Below are positions 22,333 to 30,121 of a stretch of 64,000 bases of DNA, piece by piece. The position numbers and the translations under genes were made by a program. The stretch comes from JBGPLJ01 sp963826145 (GTDB taxonomy: Bacteria; Pseudomonadota; Gammaproteobacteria; Steroidobacterales; Steroidobacteraceae), in contig CAWGVW010000002.1 in assembly GCA_963826145.1 (NCBI GenBank), positions 1,116,001 through 1,180,000 of the forward strand, given 5' to 3'. The number at the start of each line of letters is the position of its first letter. Within the stretch, counting starts at the first letter, position 1. A model generated the notes under the pieces. That model ran no database searches. It was not told the origin of the DNA and saw only the letters and a list, made by a program, of their open reading frames with translations.

Positions 22333-23568
22333 ATGTCATCGAGCACCCGCATCGTTCTCGGCCTCATCGCTGGCCTCGGTGCCGGTGCGTTGCTCGCTTT
22401 TCTCAACCAGCCGGCACTGAACGCAATCATTGCGTACGTCGACCCGATCGGCACGCTCTGGATCAATGCGCTGCGCATGACGGTGGTACCGCTCGTCATC
22501 GCGCTTCTGATCACCGGGATCGCGTCGGCCGCGGAGACCGCTGCGACGGGCCGCATTGCCGCCCGCGCACTGACTATTTTCGCTGTCTTTCTGACGACAG
22601 CGGCGCTTGCCTCAACGATTTTGGTGCCAGCGGTGCTCGCTCTGTGGCCCGTGCAACCGGAGGCTGCGGCCGCCGTGCGCGCCGGATTGAGCCACGCCGC
22701 CACGACGATCCCGCCGCCGGTGCCGCTCGGCGAGTGGGTGACCCGCATCATTCCGACCAATCCGATCGGCGCGGCGGCGGAAGGCGCGATGTTGCCGCTC
22801 GTCGTCTTTGCGCTCCTGTTCGGATTCGCGGCGTCCCGAGTTGAATTGAAGTTGCGCGCACCGCTCCTCGGTTTCTTCCAGGCCGTCGTCGAGACGATGC
22901 TCGTGCTCATCGGCTGGGTCCTTTGGGTTGCGCCGGTCGGTGTCTTTGCCCTCGCGCTCGGCGTCGGCTTCAGGAGCGGTACGGGCGCGGCTGGGGCGCT
23001 CGGCTATTACCTCGTGCTGATGAGCGCCGTCAGCGTCGCGGTCATGATCGCCATGTACCCCATTGCGATGCTTTTCGGCCGCATTTCGTTCGCGAGCTTC
23101 GCACGCGCTGCGGCCCCGGCGCAGGTAGTTGCCATCAGCACGCAGTCGTCACTCGCCTGCCTCCCGGCAATGCTCACGAGCGCCCAGGCCGAGCTCGGCG
23201 TATCGCGCCGGGTCGCGGGCATCAGCCTGCCCCTCGCGGTCGCTCTCTTTCGCATGACGAGCCCGCCGGTGAATCTCGCGATCGTGATCTTCATTGCGCA
23301 CGTGTACGGCGTGCACCTCGGAGTCGCACAACTCGCCGCCGGGTTGATCGTGGCGGTCGTCACCAGCCTCGGCCTCGTGAGCCTGCCGAGCCAGATCACC
23401 TTCTTCACGTCGACTGTGCCGATTTCCTTCGCCATGGGTGTGCCGACGGAGATGTTGTCGATCCTGATCGCGGTCGAAGTCATTCCGGACATCTTCCGCA
23501 CGCTCGGTAACGTCACGGCGGATCTCGGCGCGACGGCGATCGTGGCCCGGCGTTCGCCGGGCGAGTGA
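22333..23568 (+). CDS. Dicarboxylate/amino acid:cation symporter (DAACS family)
   Basis: 411 residues and about eight membrane helices with two re-entrant loops. Hallmarks are WINALRMTVVPLVIALLITG, IIPTNPIGAAAEG, the Ser-rich ISTQSSLACLPAML (HP1 region) and FRMTSPPVNLAIVIFIAH. It imports dicarboxylates or acidic/neutral amino acids with Na+ or H+. It is probably co-transcribed with the CtlX-type hydrolase. Confidence 0.88.
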   Translation: MSSSTRIVLGLIAGLGAGALLAFLNQPALNAIIAYVDPIGTLWINALRMTVVPLVIALLITGIASAAETAATGRIAARALTIFAVFLTTAALASTILVPAVLALWPVQPEAAAAVRAGLSHAATTIPPPVPLGEWVTRIIPTNPIGAAAEGAMLPLVVFALLFGFAASRVELKLRAPLLGFFQAVVETMLVLIGWVLWVAPVGVFALALGVGFRSGTGAAGALGYYLVLMSAVSVAVMIAMYPIAMLFGRISFASFARAAAPAQVVAISTQSSLACLPAMLTSAQAELGVSRRVAGISLPLAVALFRMTSPPVNLAIVIFIAHVYGVHLGVAQLAAGLIVAVVTSLGLVSLPSQITFFTSTVPISFAMGVPTEMLSILIAVEVIPDIFRTLGNVTADLGATAIVARRSPGE

Positions 23569-23580
23569 CGCGCGAGGAGG

Positions 23581-23928
23581 CTAGTCGCTCTCGAGGTCGT
23601 CGAGAAATTCGACCGCGCGTCGCAGGTGGGGCACGACGATCGTCCCGCCGACGACGAGTCCCACACTCATCGCATCGACGATCTCCTTGCGGCTGTTGCC
23701 CGCATTCTTCGCTTCGGCGATGTGGTACTTCACGCAGTCGTCGCAGCGCAGGACGAGAGACGCGACGAGACCGAGGAGTTCCTTCGTCTTGCGCGGCAGC
23801 GCGCTTTCCTGGTCGTAGGTGAGGGAATCAACAGAGTAGACGCGCTTGATGACGCGATGATCCTCCGCGAGGATGCGCTCGTTCATGCGCGCGCGATATT
23901 CGTCGAACTCATCCTTCTTCCGGCCCAT
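23581..23928 (-). CDS. Carboxymuconolactone decarboxylase (AhpD-like) family protein
   Basis: 115 residues. VLRCDDCVKYHIAEAKNAGNSRKEI contains the CxxC...H redox motif of AhpD-like proteins. A dense all-alpha fold is expected, and LGLVASLVL precedes the motif. Peroxidase or decarboxylase function cannot be separated from sequence alone. It starts at ATG 23928 (GAGG upstream) and overlaps the end of the VOC gene by 20 bp, indicating co-transcription. Confidence 0.82.
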   Translation of the reverse strand: MGRKKDEFDEYRARMNERILAEDHRVIKRVYSVDSLTYDQESALPRKTKELLGLVASLVLRCDDCVKYHIAEAKNAGNSRKEIVDAMSVGLVVGGTIVVPHLRRAVEFLDDLESD

Positions 23929-24316
23929 GACAGACTGCCTCGATGTTGTTGCCGTCGGGATCGAACACGAACGCGCCGTAGTAATTTGCGTGGTAAACGG
24001 GCCGCAGGCCCGGTGCGCCATTGTCCTTCGCTCCGGCTGCGAGTGCCGCTCGATGGAACGCATCCACGGCTGCACGGGACGTCGCGACGAAAGCAAGATG
24101 TCGCGGAGTTGCCCTGTCCTTCGCCTGCACTTCGGCGACCCAGAGGACGGGCTTGCCGGGCGGTCCGTATGCACACACGCGACGCGTGGGAAAAGCCGCA
24201 TCCCAGCTCGCCACCATGTTCACGACGCGCTCGAATCCGAGTGTTTTGAGGGCCGCGTCGTAGAGACGCTGTGAGGCTGGAAAGTCCGTGGTGTACGTAC
24301 TCAGGTGATCGATCAT
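23909..24316 (-). CDS. VOC (glyoxalase/bleomycin-resistance) family protein
   Basis: 135 residues from ATG 24316 (MIDHLSTYTTD), with GGGAG 8 nt upstream. The beta-alpha-beta-beta-beta fold is indicated by IDHLSTYTTDFPASQRLYDA, RHLAFVATSRAAVDAFH and YYGAFVFDPDGNNIEAV. Metal ligands are likely His and Glu residues (H4, H in PRHLAF, E in NNIEAV). The substrate is unknown. It is divergent from plsY. Confidence 0.82.
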   Translation of the reverse strand: MIDHLSTYTTDFPASQRLYDAALKTLGFERVVNMVASWDAAFPTRRVCAYGPPGKPVLWVAEVQAKDRATPRHLAFVATSRAAVDAFHRAALAAGAKDNGAPGLRPVYHANYYGAFVFDPDGNNIEAVCHGPEEG

Positions 24317-24375
24317 GGTGGGCGCTCCCATGCAGGTCTTCGAGCGGGACCGGGTGCTAGAATTCTCGCACGGCC

Positions 24376-25018
24376 ATGCTGGAACTCGCTGCAAAATCGC
24401 TGCTCGCCTATCTCCTCGGGGCACTCCTTGGGAGCCTCATCGTCGGCTGGCTGCGCGGCGGCGTCGACATCCGCAAGCTCGGCAGCGGCAACGCGGGCGG
24501 CACGAACGCGCTGCGCACGCAAGGCGTGCTGTTCGCGCTCGGCGTCGTCGCCATTGACGTCGGCAAGGGCTGGATCGCGACGCGCCTCCTGCCGCAGGCC
24601 ATACTGCCCGGCAGTGCCCGTCGACCCGACGCTCGATCGGGCCTGGCTGACGGCCGCGTGCGCCTTTGGTGTCGTGCTCGGACACATCTATCCGGTTTGG
24701 TTCGAGTTTCGAGGCGGCAAAGGCGGTGCGACGCTCGTCGGCGCGACGCTTGGCATCGAACCGAAGCTCATTCTGCCGGCGCTCGCGGTCTGGCTCGTCG
24801 TCGCCATGCTGACGGGATTCGTCGGGTTCAGCACGATCTGTGCGGCGATTGCGCTTGCGGCAGCGGCGGCTTGGCTGCTCGATCCCTCTTCGGCTGCGCT
24901 CACGACGCTCTATGTCGCGACCGCGTGCCTCATCGGATATGCCCATCGCGACAACGTCCGGCGCATGCTCGCCGGGACGGAAAGCCGCGCGCGGCGCCTG
25001 TGGCTGTTCGGACGATGA
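24376..25018 (+). pseudogene. plsY: Glycerol-3-phosphate acyltransferase PlsY, frameshifted
   Basis: The start at ATG 24376 encodes the PlsY N-terminus: YLLGALLGSLIVGWLRGGVD and the catalytic GSGNAGGTNALRTQG. Near 24611 the frame breaks, and the family sequence continues in the next frame as AVPVDPTLDRAWLTAACAFG and GHIYPVWFEFRGGKGGATL, ending at TGA 25018. One extra base (about 24610-24612, in CCCGGCAGTG) explains it. Both halves are well conserved, with helices intact. The enzyme would transfer acyl from acyl-phosphate to glycerol-3-phosphate. Its stop overlaps the birA ATG. A recent lesion or an assembly error is likely. Confidence 0.85.
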
Positions 25019-26013
25019 CCGCGCCGCTCGTGCGCCGGGTGATCGAACGGCTCGCCGATGGACGATTTCACTCCGGCGAGAACATGGCGCGGGCGCTCGG
25101 TGTCAGCCGCAGCGCGATCTGGAAGTCCCTGCGCACGGTCCGCGCTCTGGGGCTCGAAGTGCACGCCGTCACGCGCAAGGGCTATCGACTGCCACAACCG
25201 CTCGAGCTCATCGACGAGCGATCCATTCGTGCGCATCTTCAGAAGGAAACCGCGCGACGGCTTGGGTGTCTCAGCGTCCACCACAGCATCGAGTCGACGA
25301 ACACCTTGCTCCTTGCCACGCCCGCCGGCGCTGCCGGCAAGGCGCAGGTCTGCCTCGCCGAATACCAGTCGGCGGGCCGTGGTCGGCGCGGCAAGCGGTG
25401 GGTCATGCCGTTCGGGGCTGGCCTTTGTCTCTCGGTCGGCTGGACGTTTGCGGAGACTCCACGCCAATTGAGCGCGCTCGGGCTCGCCATCGGCGTCTCG
25501 GTGCTGCGCGCCGTGCGGCGACTGAAGGGCGCGGCCGTTACGCTGAAATGGCCGAACGACATCTGGTTCGAGGGCCGTAAGCTTGGCGGCATTCTCCTCG
25601 AGCTGCAGGCCGAGGCGGACGGTCCCGCCTTCGTCGTCGTCGGGCTCGGGCTGAACTACCGGCTGCCCGCGGCGAGCCGCAAGGAAATTGCGGCGCTTGG
25701 TCTCGAATCCGCTGAAATCGGCGAGCTCTTTGACGGCACGGTGCCCGGCCGCAACGAGCTCGCTGCCGCCGTTATCGAGGAGATCGTGGTGGCGCTCGGC
25801 GAATTCGAGCGGCATGGATTCGCGGGCTTTCACAAGGAGTGGCGCGAAGCGGATGCGCTCTCGGGGCGCACCGTCACCGCCATGAAGGGCAGCGAAATGC
25901 AAGGCGGCATTGCCCGCGGCATTGACGAGGAGGGCGCCCTTCTCATCGAGTACCGGGGGCGTGTCATCAAGATCGTTTCCGGCGAAGTCTCGCTGCGGCT
26001 CGCGCGCGCATGA
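25015..26013 (+). CDS. birA: Biotin--[acetyl-CoA-carboxylase] ligase / biotin repressor
   Basis: 332 residues. An N-terminal winged helix (ENMARALGVSRSAIWKSLRT) precedes the ligase domain with the biotinyl-adenylate loop AGRGRRGKRW, LKWPNDIWFEGRKLGGIL and the C-terminal SH3-like domain (GIDEEGALLIEYRGRVIKI). It attaches biotin to AccB and probably represses biotin genes. ATG 25015 overlaps the plsY TGA. The same frame is open upstream only because plsY is frameshifted into it, so a 545-residue fusion should not be called. Confidence 0.93.
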   Translation: MTAPLVRRVIERLADGRFHSGENMARALGVSRSAIWKSLRTVRALGLEVHAVTRKGYRLPQPLELIDERSIRAHLQKETARRLGCLSVHHSIESTNTLLLATPAGAAGKAQVCLAEYQSAGRGRRGKRWVMPFGAGLCLSVGWTFAETPRQLSALGLAIGVSVLRAVRRLKGAAVTLKWPNDIWFEGRKLGGILLELQAEADGPAFVVVGLGLNYRLPAASRKEIAALGLESAEIGELFDGTVPGRNELAAAVIEEIVVALGEFERHGFAGFHKEWREADALSGRTVTAMKGSEMQGGIARGIDEEGALLIEYRGRVIKIVSGEVSLRLARA

Positions 26014-26759
26014 ATCTTCTGATCGACATCGGCAACTCGCGGGTGAAGTGGGCCTGGTCGGAAGCGGGCCAGGTCGTGACCGATCAGATTTCGCTCGCGC
26101 ATGGCGGCGAAGTCGGCAAGGAGTGGATGAAGCTCGTGGTCTCGCCCGAGCGACGCCCGGAGCGAGTCCTGGTCTCGAATGTGGCTGGCGCGCGTATGGC
26201 CGATGCGCTGCTGCGCTTGTCGCAACAGGCATTCGGTGTGAGTCCGGATTTTGCCGCGGTGACAACCGCCGAGGCCGGTGTCACGGGTTCCTATCGCGAT
26301 CCGTCGCAGCTTGGCATCGACCGCTGGCTTGCTGTCATCGGCGCCTGGACTCGCGCAAAGCGCGCGGCCTGCATTCTCGATAGCGGCACGGCGACCACGG
26401 TCGATGCGGTCGATGGCAATGGCCTGCATCTCGGCGGGCTCATCGTGCCAGGCCTCGACCTCATGGAGGACGCGCTCCTCAAGCGCACGAGCGACATCTC
26501 AAGGGTCATCGGCGTCGGAACTCGTGCGCAGGCGACGCTCTTCGCGGACAACACGGCGGCCGCCGTGCGCAATGGTGCCGCGTTTGCGACCGCGGCCCTG
26601 GCGGAGCGTGCCGCTACAGAGGTCGAACGCCGGGGCGCCGCGACGCCACTCATCTTCGTCACCGGCGGCAATGCGACGCGAGTCGCACCTTGCCTCCTGC
26701 GTGCGCACGAAGTCGTTCCGGACCTCGTGCTCCGGGGTCTCGCGGCCTGGGGCCGCTGA
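26010..26759 (+). CDS. coaX: Type III pantothenate kinase
   Basis: 249 residues of the ASKHA-fold kinase that phosphorylates pantothenate, the first step of CoA synthesis. It has LLIDIGNSRVKWAW (phosphate 1), LGIDRWLAVIGAW, ILDSGTATTVD (phosphate 2) and GGLIVPGLDLM. ATG 26010 overlaps the birA TGA, the common birA-coaX pairing. Confidence 0.93.
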   Translation: MNLLIDIGNSRVKWAWSEAGQVVTDQISLAHGGEVGKEWMKLVVSPERRPERVLVSNVAGARMADALLRLSQQAFGVSPDFAAVTTAEAGVTGSYRDPSQLGIDRWLAVIGAWTRAKRAACILDSGTATTVDAVDGNGLHLGGLIVPGLDLMEDALLKRTSDISRVIGVGTRAQATLFADNTAAAVRNGAAFATAALAERAATEVERRGAATPLIFVTGGNATRVAPCLLRAHEVVPDLVLRGLAAWGR

Positions 26760-26771
26760 TACAATAGCCAA

Positions 26772-27500
26772 ATGCGGACCGTCTTCTTCTCGCTGCTGCT
26801 TGCGAACATGGCGTTCTACGCCTGGGCCAACTGGCTGTCGCCGAACGTCGCGAATGCGTCGCAGACGGCGGCTGAGCCGGTGCCACAGCTCGTGCTCGCC
26901 ACGGAGGCAAACACCGAGTCGCCGGCTAAGGAAGCGGTAGCGCCAACCGATACCTCAGCGTCGCCGTCGCAGCCAGATGCACCGCAGGTCGCCGCGGCAA
27001 CGTCCGCGGGCGCTTCGCGTTGCGTGAGTCTCGGCCCCTTTCAGCAGCTCGCGGAGCTCGCCCACGTTTCGGCGGCAATGCGCGAGGCGGGCTACGAACC
27101 GCGGGAGCGCGTAGAACAAGGTGATCAGGTCAAGGGCTACTGGGTGTATCTCGATGAGTTCCGCAATCGCAAGGAAGCGCTCGAAGCGAAGCGGGACCTT
27201 GTCGCGCACGGATTGCCGGAAGCGATGATCATGCCGGGCGACAACGTGGTGCTTTCAGTCGGTCTCTTCTCGGACGAGGCGCGGGCGAACCGGGTCGCGA
27301 GCCAGGTCCGCGAGCTTGGCATGAAGCCCGTGGTTTCGGATCGCACGCAGCGTGGCACACTGTACTGGATGGACATCACGCTCAAGGCGACCGACGGCTT
27401 CATCGATCCGGCGAGCCTGCAGAGCGAATCGGGCCGCATCATTCGCGTGACAGCGTGCCCGGTGCCCGATGCGGCGGATCCGAATGCGCAGCGCGGCTAG
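26772..27500 (+). CDS. SPOR-domain membrane protein
   Basis: 242 residues. An N-terminal membrane anchor (VFFSLLLANMAFYAWANWL) is followed by an Ala/Pro/Thr-rich periplasmic linker to about 80. Next comes a SPOR domain (CVSLGPFQQLAELAHVSAAM, then GYWVYLDEFRNRKEA) and a second half-repeat containing LSVGLFSDEARANRVASQV. SPOR domains bind denuded glycans at division sites. It lies 12 bp after coaX, so plsY-birA-coaX-SPOR reads as one operon. Confidence 0.82.
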   Translation: MRTVFFSLLLANMAFYAWANWLSPNVANASQTAAEPVPQLVLATEANTESPAKEAVAPTDTSASPSQPDAPQVAAATSAGASRCVSLGPFQQLAELAHVSAAMREAGYEPRERVEQGDQVKGYWVYLDEFRNRKEALEAKRDLVAHGLPEAMIMPGDNVVLSVGLFSDEARANRVASQVRELGMKPVVSDRTQRGTLYWMDITLKATDGFIDPASLQSESGRIIRVTACPVPDAADPNAQRG

Positions 27501-27516
27501 CGCGCGAATCCTCAAC

Positions 27517-27591
27517 GCCGGCTTAGCTCAGTGGTAGAGCAGCGGTTTTGTAAACCGTTGGTCGGGAGTTCAAATCTCTCAGCCGGCACCA
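27517..27591 (+). tRNA. tRNA-Thr (TGT), island attachment target
   Basis: 75 nt with acceptor GCCGGCT/AGCCGGC and encoded ACCA. The anticodon loop TTTGTAA gives TGT. Its 3' half (from 27547) is duplicated at 34110-34156, and an integrase gene starts its 3' end 37 bp further on, so it served as the integration site and was restored intact. Confidence 0.96.
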
Positions 27592-27593
27592 AA
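27547..27593 (+). repeat. attL: 47-bp direct repeat in the tRNA-Thr 3' half
   Basis: Identical over 47 bp to 34110-34156. The repeat runs from the anticodon loop (TTTGTAAACCG) through the encoded CCA and two further A residues. Sequence on either side differs, so these are the crossover repeats of a site-specific integration. Confidence 0.92.
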
Positions 27594-27628
27594 TTCAAAA
27601 ACGGATTCAGAAAGTTAGCGGTCACTCG

Positions 27629-28801
27629 TCAACCCACGATCCGTCGAATACCGGTGGTTGTGGGGGATTTGTGGGACTTTTCGTCGCACACCCGGTCCGC
27701 AGCCTCAATCAGACTCTCCAGCTCCGCCGCCGAGTAGTGCGTCGTGATCCGTCCGCTCTTGTGACCGAGCAGATCCTGACGATCCTCGAACGACACGCCA
27801 GCAGCGCGGAGCCTCCGCCCGAAGGTGTGCTTCAGATCGTGCACGCGCACTTTCCGAAAGCCCTCCGGTGCCGGCGCTCCGGTTTGCTGTTCCAACTTCG
27901 CCGCTGCACGGACTCGCGCACTCTTCCACGCCGTACTGTTCATCGCCGCCAAAGGTCTCAGCTCCAGTGCATGCGCCGACTGGCCGGCCGTTGCCCTTGG
28001 CTGCTTCGGCGCATACGCGAACACATATTCGGCGTGTCGACGTCGCTGACTGTCCACCACGGATCGGGCAATGCGATTCAGAACGACCAGACGATCCTGC
28101 CCGTTCTTGACCTTCTCGCCCGGGACGATGAACACGGAAGTTTCAAGCTCCGGCACCTTGACCTCGTAGTCCCACCGCAGGCCGCAGACCTCTTGCTCTC
28201 GGCACCCCGTGTTCACCTTGAACAGCACCATGCGCGCGAGATGATCGGGCAGCTCCTGAAAGAGCATCGCCTGTTCCTCGCGCGACAGCGGGTAGGGTAG
28301 GCGTCCGTCCTTCACCGGAAGCAGCTTGATCTTCGGCGCGTACTCGAGCCACGTCAGACCCTGGTCGTCGCGCCATTCGGAGGCCGCGAGATTCAGGATG
28401 TGCCGCACGAGGGCCAGCGCGTTGTTGATCGAGCGTGACTTCAGCCCGTCGCTTCGCCGTTTGGCAATGAAACGCTGAAGGCTTCCAATATGCACCTGCT
28501 TCAGCCGCAGATCCCCAATGAACGGATCGAGCTGCTTCAAGAGCATGGCGTCGTCGCCGATGCTCCGCTTGTGCTGATTCTCCTCCAGGAATTTCGTTGC
28601 CGCTGCCCGAAACGTGTGATCCGAACGAAGCCCGTAGAGCGCTGCCGTGCGGATCTGATCTATCCGCCGTGCGAGCTGCTCTTGAGCCTTGGCGACGTCG
28701 CTCGTTGCAGTGCTCTCGCGAATGCGCGTTCCTCTAAACACCTTGTCGATGTGCCAGACCCCGCCGCGCTTGGTGAGGCCTGACGTTCTTTGGTTTCCCA
28801 T
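27629..28801 (-). CDS. Tyrosine-family site-specific integrase
   Basis: 390 residues. An N-terminal arm-binding and SAM-like core-binding region (residues 1-170) is followed by the catalytic domain. The first Arg is in FKVNTGCREQEVCGLRW, the His/Arg box is HDLKHTFGRRLRAAG, a His lies in LLGHKSGRITTHYS, and the nucleophile is Tyr in THYSAAEL. It integrates and excises the island at tRNA-Thr. ATG 28801 lies inside the overlapping HTH gene. The last codons coincide with a TGTGGGACTTTT stretch that resembles arm-type repeats also found at 33940 and 34873. Confidence 0.9.
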   Translation of the reverse strand: MGNQRTSGLTKRGGVWHIDKVFRGTRIRESTATSDVAKAQEQLARRIDQIRTAALYGLRSDHTFRAAATKFLEENQHKRSIGDDAMLLKQLDPFIGDLRLKQVHIGSLQRFIAKRRSDGLKSRSINNALALVRHILNLAASEWRDDQGLTWLEYAPKIKLLPVKDGRLPYPLSREEQAMLFQELPDHLARMVLFKVNTGCREQEVCGLRWDYEVKVPELETSVFIVPGEKVKNGQDRLVVLNRIARSVVDSQRRRHAEYVFAYAPKQPRATAGQSAHALELRPLAAMNSTAWKSARVRAAAKLEQQTGAPAPEGFRKVRVHDLKHTFGRRLRAAGVSFEDRQDLLGHKSGRITTHYSAAELESLIEAADRVCDEKSHKSPTTTGIRRIVG

Positions 28802-29121
28802 GGCTTGCTCCTGTTGGATTGAGCCGCGGGACGCCCGTTGCGGGTCTTATAGTCCTCGGCAGCCCGCTCCATTTCAAGACGGTCGAAGGCTCGGCCCTGG
28901 CGACCGATCTGGATTTCCGTGAGGAATGGCCGGACTTCGCGATTGAATCGGTTCTTGTCCATGCCGAAGAAGTAGGGCGCGTCGCGGAGGCGAATGAGGC
29001 GGGGGAGGAATGATCGGTTCCTGTATCCAAGCGCGGTACCGCGCTGGTGTGGTGCTAGCTGTTCAATGCGATCCATCCGCGCGACCACGACTTCAATGCC
29101 GATAGACGGCGTTGGCGGCAA
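28660..29121 (-). CDS. Small HTH protein overlapping the integrase start
   Basis: 153 residues; ATG 29076 is an alternative start. The central segment RLRDAPYFFGMDKNRFNREV, followed by GRQGRAFDRLEMERAAEDYK, resembles the HTH or excisionase-like proteins that commonly precede integrases of this type. The last 47 codons overlap the integrase gene in another frame. The overlapped tail (PWETKERQASPSAAGSGTST) looks like the conserved tail of such proteins as I remember them, so I keep the overlap as real. It may regulate or direct integration; function is inferred. Confidence 0.55.
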   Translation of the reverse strand: MPPTPSIGIEVVVARMDRIEQLAPHQRGTALGYRNRSFLPRLIRLRDAPYFFGMDKNRFNREVRPFLTEIQIGRQGRAFDRLEMERAAEDYKTRNGRPAAQSNRSKPWETKERQASPSAAGSGTSTRCLEERAFARALQRATSPRLKSSSHGG

Positions 29122-29612
29122 CTATTAGCTGTCGTCAGCCGTCGTGTCGATGGAAAGTCACTGGCGTACATTCCCGCACATTCCCGGACGGTACAAGGGT
29201 CCGCGTTTCCTCAGTTGCGCGCGAGATTCTTAGTCGACGTGCGTGAGGTCGATACATGGATGTTCGAGGTAGTCTGCACGGGGATACGGAGAGATGCGGG
29301 ATAGACTGGCGTCCGCAAAGTGTTACAACTCGCTCCGCCGCCAAAGTCGGGCGGTGCGGGGACGAGGCATAGACAGCCGACAGACGCAGGGAGCGGCTGA
29401 TCTTCATGCCGCCATTAATATGCGTTTAGCTTGACCGGCCATGAGGCGACCGCCTCGGGGCGCAATCGTGGCCTCGAGCGGCCCGGTTGGGGTACACAGT
29501 AGACTTTGCGGACGTCGCGCACTTTGCTGCAATCGGGACCGGTCGCGCACGCGTTCGCCTTGGCAGCCGGATTCGCCACAATGCACGCGCCTAAAGCTCG
29601 CGATTACGAACT
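29122..29612. other. Island region without a recognisable gene
   Basis: Short ORFs occur on both strands but none has recognisable domains, a good ribosome site or neighbour coupling. It may hold remnants of lost cargo. I see no repeat or RNA gene here. Confidence 0.4.
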
Positions 29613-30005
29613 TTACGAATCTTGGAAGTAAAGATCGATGTCGAGTGCGGCTCCGCAACTTGCGATCGCCTCGACCCATCTCGGTTGAAAATGCAACGCT
29701 GGCGGCGTAGCGGTGTAGGAAACGCATGAGACTACGAGCTCGCAGTCCGGCGTCAGTCCCTTCAGTCTCTCCGCCAAAGGAGAAATCCTTGATAGCAGCG
29801 CACTAAATTGACGCTCGATCGGCTCATCTCGCGCTAGCCCGGATTCCAATATCCACTCGTGACGTTTGATTGGGACCCGCGCCCCACTACGGATTTCACC
29901 GATACGATGCGAGTACGAAGGGGAAACTCCGATCATTTCAGTAATCTCATCCGGCGACATCCGTGCACTGAAAATTCGCAGGCGAACGATCGTTTCATTT
30001 GGCAA
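29613..30005 (-). CDS. DUF4279-like protein
   Basis: 130 residues from TTG 30005, which has GGAG 7 nt upstream. A longer frame begins at ATG 30131, inside the insertion element. The pattern RLRIFSARMSPDEITEMIGV, then RIGEIRSG, EWILESG and the closing GAALDIDLYF resembles DUF4279 (PF14106), of unknown function. The insertion element ends 114 bp upstream and has probably replaced its original promoter. It is island cargo. Confidence 0.55.
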   Translation of the reverse strand: MPNETIVRLRIFSARMSPDEITEMIGVSPSYSHRIGEIRSGARVPIKRHEWILESGLARDEPIERQFSALLSRISPLAERLKGLTPDCELVVSCVSYTATPPALHFQPRWVEAIASCGAALDIDLYFQDS

Positions 30006-30121
30006 GGCTAGTCTCCGCCGAGAAAATCTCGGATGTTGTAGCCCGTTGGTTCCCCTGGCCCGACCCCTGACTTGGGTGTGACGCGCCAGCGCATTTGCGC
30101 GATTGGCTGAAGCAAAACTAC

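Noticed and set aside
24376..26013. 545-codon fusion of PlsY and BirA
   Set aside because: The middle is out-of-frame plsY sequence; it arises from the plsY frameshift.
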